From Streptomyces panaciradicis (GTDB taxonomy: Bacteria > Actinomycetota > Actinomycetes > Streptomycetales > Streptomycetaceae), in NCBI RefSeq assembly GCF_023516615.1, contig NZ_JAMGBF010000007.1, positions 51,611-115,610 on the forward strand: a stretch of 64,000 nucleotides of DNA, given 5' to 3'. The translations under genes were made by a program, and so were the position numbers. Below are positions 62,240 to 64,000 of this stretch, piece by piece. Positions within the stretch are counted from its first letter, which is position 1. Every line of letters begins with the position of its first letter. Under the pieces are notes generated by a model. The model was not told the origin of the DNA, made no database searches, and saw only the letters and a list, made by a program, of their open reading frames with translations.

Positions 62240-62782
62240 TCAGGCGCCGTCCTCGCCGCCGCGGCGCCGGGAGAAGTGGTAGGCCGCCCCGACCGATCCG
62301 GCGATCAGCGCCGCGCCGAGACCGATCTCCCGGAGGTCGAACCCGGCGATGCTGCCGCCCTCGCCCGCCCGCACACCCCGGTCGGGGTTGGCCGGCGTGA
62401 CCGGCAGTGGCGTGGGGCCCGCCGGCCGGCCGCCCGCGATGGTCAGATCCGTCGACCCGCTCATCCCGTCGCAGGCGAACGTCACCTGATACACCGCCAT
62501 GGCCTTGGCGGTCACATCCACCGTCGCCGTCCCGGACGAGCGTCCGCGCGGGATCGTGACGGTGTCGAAGACGGCCGAGGAGACGGTCACCGACCCCTTG
62601 CAGCCGCCGTTGTCCCGGTCGAGCCGGAAGGTGATCCGGCCGCCCGCCGCGATGGTCGTGGGCAGGACGCTGAAGCCGAACGGCGTGACGTTGCCGCCGT
62701 CGCTCGCGACGGCGGGCGGTGCGGAGAAGGTGAGGGCGCCGAGGCCCAGCAGTGCGGCCGAAGCGACGCGTATCGCGCGCAT
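62240..62782 (-). CDS. Surface protein with C-terminal membrane anchor, paralogue B
   Basis: A 180-residue protein with the same plan as paralogue A: signal peptide (MRAIRVASAALLGLG to PPAVA), a beta domain with two Cys (DNGGCKGSV and VTFACDGM), the shared pattern LPTTIAAGGRITFRL (A has LPSVIARGGQLTITV), a Pro/Gly linker, one helix (LGAALIAGSVGAAYHF) and a basic tail (SRRRGG). ATG 62782 has ggagga ahead. The two are convergent and separated by a perfect hairpin. Its role is unknown; it could be a client of the nearby sortase. Confidence 0.8.
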   Translation of the reverse strand: MRAIRVASAALLGLGALTFSAPPAVASDGGNVTPFGFSVLPTTIAAGGRITFRLDRDNGGCKGSVTVSSAVFDTVTIPRGRSSGTATVDVTAKAMAVYQVTFACDGMSGSTDLTIAGGRPAGPTPLPVTPANPDRGVRAGEGGSIAGFDLREIGLGAALIAGSVGAAYHFSRRRGGEDGA

Positions 62783-62982
62783 GGTGAATCCTCCGGGTCC
62801 CCGAGGAGCAGCTGCGGACCTTTTCCGCTTGCGCCATAAATGCACCTCGATGACCGAAACGCTAGGAACATGTGTGCGCTTGCGCGATCTCAGTCGCGCG
62901 AATGGGGCACAACGCTGGGCCACCCAGGGGACACGCACGGCGTGGTGCCCTGTTTCCGGATGGCCCGTCGGGTGAGCGGCTG

Positions 62983-63747
62983 TCAGGCGTTCAGGTGCGG
63001 GAAGAGATGGAGGAAGGGGGCCGCGGACGCCGTGATGCCCCGGCTGTAGGGCGCGTCGAAGTCCCAGATGAGGAAGAGCAGAAAGGCGATCAGGGCGGAG
63101 AACAGCCCGGCGAGGACCAGCTCGCGCGCGGTGCGCCGGATCTGGAGTGCGAAGACCATGCCGATGGTGATCACGGCCCCGCTCAGCAGCCCGAACCACA
63201 CCACGCCCGGCATGATCGCCCCGAGCGAGTCCGCGCGGGCGCTGCGGGCCTGCGCGGCCGTGGTCACCTGGTCGAGCAGCGGCTGGTAGGCCTGGGCCTC
63301 GAAGTCGTTCGCCGGCTGGTAGTCGGTGACGTCGTGGCGGACGCGGTCGAAGAGCTCGTCGCCGCGCGCGGTCGTCCTCGCGTGGTCGGCCATCGTCTTC
63401 CACTCGGTGGTGACGACCTGTCCGACATAGGCGTTGACATCCTCCCGGATGCGGTCGCGCACGTCGGGCGGATAGACCCGCACCCGCTCCGAGATCTCGT
63501 GCAGCGCGACCGCCTCCGTCTGCACGTGGTCCTGGGCGGCGCTGCGGCCCTCCCACACCCCGGCGATGGCGAGGCCCAGGACGATGGCGTACACCACGCC
63601 GATCCACATGGTCATGTACTCGATGACGTCCGGGGTCTCGCTGGGGTCCTCGTCCTCGGGCGCGGCCTTGTGGCGTACGACCGTGATGAGGACCACCACG
63701 ACGCACGCGGCCAGCATCGCGAGGGTGAGAACAAGCCAATCCGGCAA
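62983..63747 (-). CDS. DUF4239 (bestrophin-like) membrane protein
   Basis: A 254-residue membrane protein with two N-terminal helices (VLTLAMLAACVVVVLI; MWIGVVYAIVLGLAIAGVWE), a soluble central part and two C-terminal helices (WFGLLSGAVITIGMVFAL; ELVLAGLFSALIAFLLFLIW). This layout and the block YPPDVRDRIREDVNAYV fit DUF4239. The start is TTG 63747 with ggagg about 9 bases ahead. Family members are uncharacterised and distantly related to bestrophin channels. The next gene on this strand ends 16 bases upstream, so the two may be co-transcribed. Confidence 0.85.
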   Translation of the reverse strand: MPDWLVLTLAMLAACVVVVLITVVRHKAAPEDEDPSETPDVIEYMTMWIGVVYAIVLGLAIAGVWEGRSAAQDHVQTEAVALHEISERVRVYPPDVRDRIREDVNAYVGQVVTTEWKTMADHARTTARGDELFDRVRHDVTDYQPANDFEAQAYQPLLDQVTTAAQARSARADSLGAIMPGVVWFGLLSGAVITIGMVFALQIRRTARELVLAGLFSALIAFLLFLIWDFDAPYSRGITASAAPFLHLFPHLNA

Positions 63748-63763
63748 GAGGTGCCTCCAGGAG

Positions 63764-64000
63764 TCAGCGGGGGCGCAGTGCGGCGACGGCGATCGCGGCG
63801 GGCGCGGTGATGAGCAGGACGAAGGTCAGCGGTGAGGGACCGTCGTGGCGGAGCGTGTGCGGCGCGGGCGCCCGGTAGCGCGGATAGCTCACGGGGGCGG
63901 CCGACGGGCGCGGTGCCGGCTCGGGTGACGGCTTCGGAGGCGGGGGTGGGGCGGGGGCCGGAGGTGGTGGAGGTGGTGGAGGTGGCGGTGGCGGTGGGGC
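63764..64000 (-). CDS. Proline-rich membrane protein, C-terminal part (truncated by window end)
   Basis: Seventy-eight codons from the window edge to the stop at 63764. The visible part starts inside a run of Pro with occasional Ala, continues with KPSPEPAPRPSAAPVSYPRY, and ends in a short hydrophobic helix (LTFVLLITAPAAIAVAAL) with a basic tail (RPR). Reading on the minus strand is supported by codons ending mostly in C or G and by the 16-base spacing to the DUF4239 gene. The Pro region probably spans the cell wall. Function unknown because the N-terminus is missing. Confidence 0.65.
   Translation of the reverse strand, partial: APPPPPPPPPPPPPAPAPPPPPKPSPEPAPRPSAAPVSYPRYRAPAPHTLRHDGPSPLTFVLLITAPAAIAVAALRPR

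Overview
The window looks like a chromosomal segment of a Streptomyces-like actinomycete. Base composition is very GC-rich, codons end almost always in G or C, GTG and TTG starts are common, many genes overlap by ATGA/GTGA, and the protein families are typical of the genus (WS/DGAT acyltransferase, orphan MsiK-type ATPase, SpoIIE phosphatase with its own kinase domain, LysX, class F sortase, ECF42 sigma factor). No tRNA, rRNA, CRISPR array or intact insertion sequence was seen.

Region 1 (1-26990) is dominated by glycan breakdown. A 5'-truncated PA14/GH2 enzyme and a secreted GH92 alpha-mannosidase open the window. After a stretch of ordinary genes (acyltransferase, dehydrogenases, metal-type permease, orphan sugar ATPase, 57-residue peptide, LysE exporter, amidase, DedA, MaoC) comes a LacI repressor. 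It is divergent from a tight operon holding a sugar-binding lipoprotein, two permeases, an intracellular GH5, a secreted GH85 endo-beta-N-acetylglucosaminidase and an intracellular GH38 alpha-mannosidase. Together these read as an N-glycan scavenging locus: cut the glycan from protein outside, trim and import it, and finish it in the cytoplasm. Two near-identical LacI-type operators sit between repressor and operon.

Region 2 (27255-38609) holds a DGPF/YCII protein with its ECF42 sigma factor, a 91-bp tandem repeat, a small hydrolase, and then a FadR-type repressor divergent from an eight-gene deoxy-sugar operon. That operon encodes a ribose-type ABC importer, an L-fuconate dehydratase-like enolase, an SDR, an aldo-keto reductase, a mutarotase and a lactonase. 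It fits the non-phosphorylating L-fucose pathway. A relic of a GH29 alpha-L-fucosidase lies at about 14.8 kb.

Region 3 (38809-44648) has a secreted esterase-like hydrolase, a lipase maturation factor, a PAS-GAF-SpoIIE-HATPase regulator and an Fpg/Nei DNA glycosylase.

Region 4 (44731-50662) is the most unusual part. It is a compact three-gene operon with visibly lower GC and looser codon use than its flanks: a ComEC-like metallo-beta-lactamase hydrolase, a 1200-residue helical-repeat CHAT (caspase-like) protease, and a DUF2235 lipase-like hydrolase. It has the look of a horizontally acquired conflict or defence module.

Region 5 (51030-64000) carries an ECF sigma/anti-sigma pair with an unknown gene between them, a CapA-like lipoprotein, a MarR repressor with two clear operators in front of an alpha/beta hydrolase, a universal stress protein, LysX, a polysaccharide deacetylase, a class F sortase with two related surface proteins, a DUF4239 membrane protein and the C-terminus of a proline-rich membrane protein cut by the window end.
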